Positions 62,238 through 64,000 of a stretch of 64,000 nt of DNA are shown here, in pieces. Position numbers and translations under genes: made by a program. Each line of letters starts with the position of its first letter. Position 1 is the first letter of the stretch. The DNA comes from a candidate division KSB1 bacterium (lineage in GTDB: Bacteria; Zhuqueibacterota; Zhuqueibacteria; Zhuqueibacterales; Zhuqueibacteraceae), in assembly GCA_034506255.1 (NCBI GenBank), contig JAPDPX010000002.1, forward strand, positions 444,971 to 508,970. The letters run 5' to 3'. The notes beneath the pieces are model-generated. The model was not told where the DNA came from. It searched no databases and worked only from the letters and a program-made list of their open reading frames with translations.

Positions 62238-62752
62238 GAACCTCCTCCTTCGCGTTGGTTAAGGTGTGCTGAGGGATTTTGACGAGATTGGGTGAGTTGG
62301 GGAGACCGCGGCGGTGGTGAGGAAAAAGGGCCGAACAAGCTCTTTTGCACATCGGGCATGGTCCCCGTCCAGTTTTGCCGGGAAAACTGCTGTTGCCCCG
62401 TCTGCGCCACGTTGCCGGTCAGTGCGATGAAGATCCGGAGCTTTTGTGTGAAGATTGGAGTGCAGGTGCGTGCGCGGCCGCAGTTCGCGAGCCTGCGGCC
62501 GGTGGCAAAAGCAGGCGGAAAAGTAGGAGAATTCCCGAGAAAGTCAAGCTTGAAATTTCCCGCCGAGTGATGCTTTGCCGTGGGACTTCGCTCTCGCGGG
62601 AGAATCCCCTTCTCACCGCGTTCCTTCTTCCACGCCACCACTCTCCCATGAAAAATTTTTCGCGGGATTTCGCCTTCGTGGGAGATTTTCGCCCGCCGCT
62701 TTTTTTGAAAGGGACGAATGTGATGGCACAGGGCAACGCCTCAGGAAATCTT
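62238..62752. other. Intergenic between the CHRD gene and the alcohol dehydrogenase
   Basis: No supported gene. A GC-rich hairpin CGGCCGCAG/CTGCGGCCG lies at 62475-62501. The CHRD promoter must lie here (minus strand). Confidence 0.45.
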
Positions 62753-63787
62753 TCAGCCGGACACGGCCAGCACCACTTTGCCGAATTGTTCCCGTCGCGC
62801 CAGCAGACGATGCCCCTCCGCGGCTTCGTGCAGCGGCAGCACGCGGTCGATCACCGGCCGCAGCATGCCGGCCTCGAACAGCTCGGTGAGATGCCGCATC
62901 TCACCCTGCGAGCCCATGATGCTGCCGAAGAGGGTGAGGTTGCGCGAGAAGAGATAGCGCAGATCGGTCACCGCGCGATAGCCGCTGGTGGCGCCGCAGG
63001 TGACCACGCGGCCGCCGGGTGCCAGCACTTTGATGGAATCGTCCCAGGTCTTTTCGCCGACGTGTTCGAAGACGATGTCCACCCCGCGGCGTTTGGTGAT
63101 CTGGCGCGCGACTTCGCGGAAATTCTGTTCCTCATAATTGATCAAAAAATCCGCGCCCAGCGCCTGCGCCTTCTCCAGCTTGGCCGCGCTGCCCGCCGCG
63201 GCAATTACCCGCGCGCCGTGCAGCTTGGCGATCTGAATCGCGGCCACCCCCACGCCGCTGCCGGCGGCCAGCACCAGCACCCAGTCCGCCGGCTGCACCC
63301 GGCATTTGCTCACCAGCATGTGCCAGGCAGTGAGAAAGGTGAGCGGAAAAGCCGCGGCCTCATGAAAATTGAGAGTCGCAGGCTTGGGAATGATATTGAC
63401 GGCGGGCACGGCGATATATTCGGCATATCCACCGCTGCGATGTTCGCCGATCACCCCGTAGTGGAAGCAATAGTTGTCGCGCCCCGACAGGCAGGCTTTG
63501 CAATGGCCGCAGGAAACCCCCGGCGAAACGATGACCTCCGCGCCGGGTTGCACATGCGTCACGCCCGGCCCGACCTGCGCCACCACCCCCGAAATATCCG
63601 AGCCCAAAATGTGCGGCAGCGCCAGCTTCAAGCTGGGAAGGCCGCGCCGCACCCAGAGGTCCAGATGATTGAGCGCGCAGGCCTTGATCGCCACCAACAC
63701 CTGCCCCGGCCCGGCCTCGGGCGTGGGCAGTTCACCATATGTCAAAACCTCTTCAGTGCCGTGTTGGTTGAAGTAGACGCATTTCAT
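62753..63787 (-). CDS. Zinc-type medium-chain alcohol dehydrogenase
   Basis: 344 residues of the MDR superfamily. The GroES-like part has HILGSDISGVV near 59 and the structural zinc Cys cluster CGHCKACLSGRDNYC near 93, and the Rossmann part has AAGSGVGVAAIQIAK near 174. The N-terminal CALNHLDLWVRRG matches the FurR/quinone-oxidoreductase-like branch where the catalytic zinc ligand Cys is replaced by Asn-His. It reduces or oxidises small alcohols, aldehydes or quinones with NAD(P). Substrate is not evident. Confidence 0.9.
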   Translation of the reverse strand: MKCVYFNQHGTEEVLTYGELPTPEAGPGQVLVAIKACALNHLDLWVRRGLPSLKLALPHILGSDISGVVAQVGPGVTHVQPGAEVIVSPGVSCGHCKACLSGRDNYCFHYGVIGEHRSGGYAEYIAVPAVNIIPKPATLNFHEAAAFPLTFLTAWHMLVSKCRVQPADWVLVLAAGSGVGVAAIQIAKLHGARVIAAAGSAAKLEKAQALGADFLINYEEQNFREVARQITKRRGVDIVFEHVGEKTWDDSIKVLAPGGRVVTCGATSGYRAVTDLRYLFSRNLTLFGSIMGSQGEMRHLTELFEAGMLRPVIDRVLPLHEAAEGHRLLARREQFGKVVLAVSG

Positions 63788-64000
63788 CGCTCACCTCGGG
63801 TGAAAATTTGCCGGTTGTCGTTCGAGAATATTCCAGCCCCGGCTGAGCCGAAGTCTATGCAACTGTCGGTCGAGCGTGTTCCAGCCCGGGCTGGACCGGG
63901 GTTTGTAAAGCTTTCCGCCTCGTGAAGCCCGCTGCAATTTGCTGCAACGGCCTGGCCGTTGCAGGAACAATTCTCAAGCGCTGGCGGAGCCAACTGCCTC
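63788..64000. repeat. Right-edge intergenic region with 48-bp tandem repeat
   Basis: Two 48-bp units (63817-63864 and 63865-63912) share GTCG-x-TCGAG and TTCCAGCCC blocks. The first holds the third copy of CGGCTGAGCCG (63841-63851). A GCAACGGCC-TGGCCGTTGC-type palindrome lies near 63943-63961. Confidence 0.55.

Noticed and set aside
62475..62501. Hairpin upstream of the CHRD gene as a terminator
   Set aside because: It lacks a T-run on either strand and is upstream of the gene; it was only noted in the region entry.

Overview
The window reads as a GC-rich chromosome segment from an uncultivated, Gram-negative (diderm) bacterium of the FCB superphylum, most like candidate division KSB1 or a Calditrichota relative. 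This placement is inferred from the gene mix and not proven: two TonB-dependent receptors with carboxypeptidase-regulatory-like N-termini, a PorV/PorQ-like outer-membrane protein, FlgD-like C-terminal sorting domains ending in a Lys-rich tail, a Gld-type ABC operon, and a GWxTD-family protein. No rRNA, CRISPR array, prophage, integrase or transposase is visible. One tRNA is present.

Layout. 0-9.6 kb: SpoIIE-type phosphatase (possibly cut by the window edge), a coiled-coil DUF3782 nuclease-like protein, a GT2 glycosyltransferase, a PerM/AI-2E permease, an NlpC/P60-like protein, a gamma-carbonic-anhydrase-like protein and a glycoside-hydrolase-2-like protein fused to a polytopic membrane domain. 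10.2-18.6 kb: housekeeping genes: Smc, a short-chain polyprenyl synthase, HPr and Enzyme I of the PTS, MetK, then tRNA(CAT). 19.2-28.6 kb: small membrane protein, GldA-like ATPase, a GldF-GldG fusion, a DUF4340 protein, a crotonase, threonine synthase and an MFS transporter. 28.8-34.5 kb: PepSY-like lipoprotein, a small acidic protein, a frameshifted small gene, and a penicillin-acylase-family hydrolase coupled to a small membrane protein.

34.5-40 kb (minus strand): a CHAT (caspase-like) protease with C-terminal membrane segments, translationally coupled to a membrane-anchored coiled-coil protein, followed by a TonB receptor/lipoprotein pair. 40-52.8 kb (plus strand): a long untranslated leader, TonB receptor, a large secreted protein with a FlgD-like tail, a PorV-like protein, a terminator, then a degenerate PIG-L-like lipoprotein and a GWxTD protein. 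53-64 kb: esterase, a frameshifted small membrane protein, a repeat-rich intergenic region, a KDG-kinase-like PfkB kinase, a 1779-residue surface protein with eight CHRD domains in two blocks, and a zinc-type alcohol dehydrogenase.

The envelope theme dominates: receptors, secreted FlgD-tailed proteins, PorV-like porin and Gld-type ABC genes would fit a cell that exports and displays large surface proteins. The best candidates for undescribed biology are the CHAT/coiled-coil membrane pair, the apparently catalytically dead GH2-membrane fusion, the degenerate PIG-L lipoprotein next to GWxTD, and the family of intergenic repeats that recur in inverted orientation near 31 kb and 55 kb. Two small genes carry single-base frameshifts at homopolymers, which may be assembly errors.
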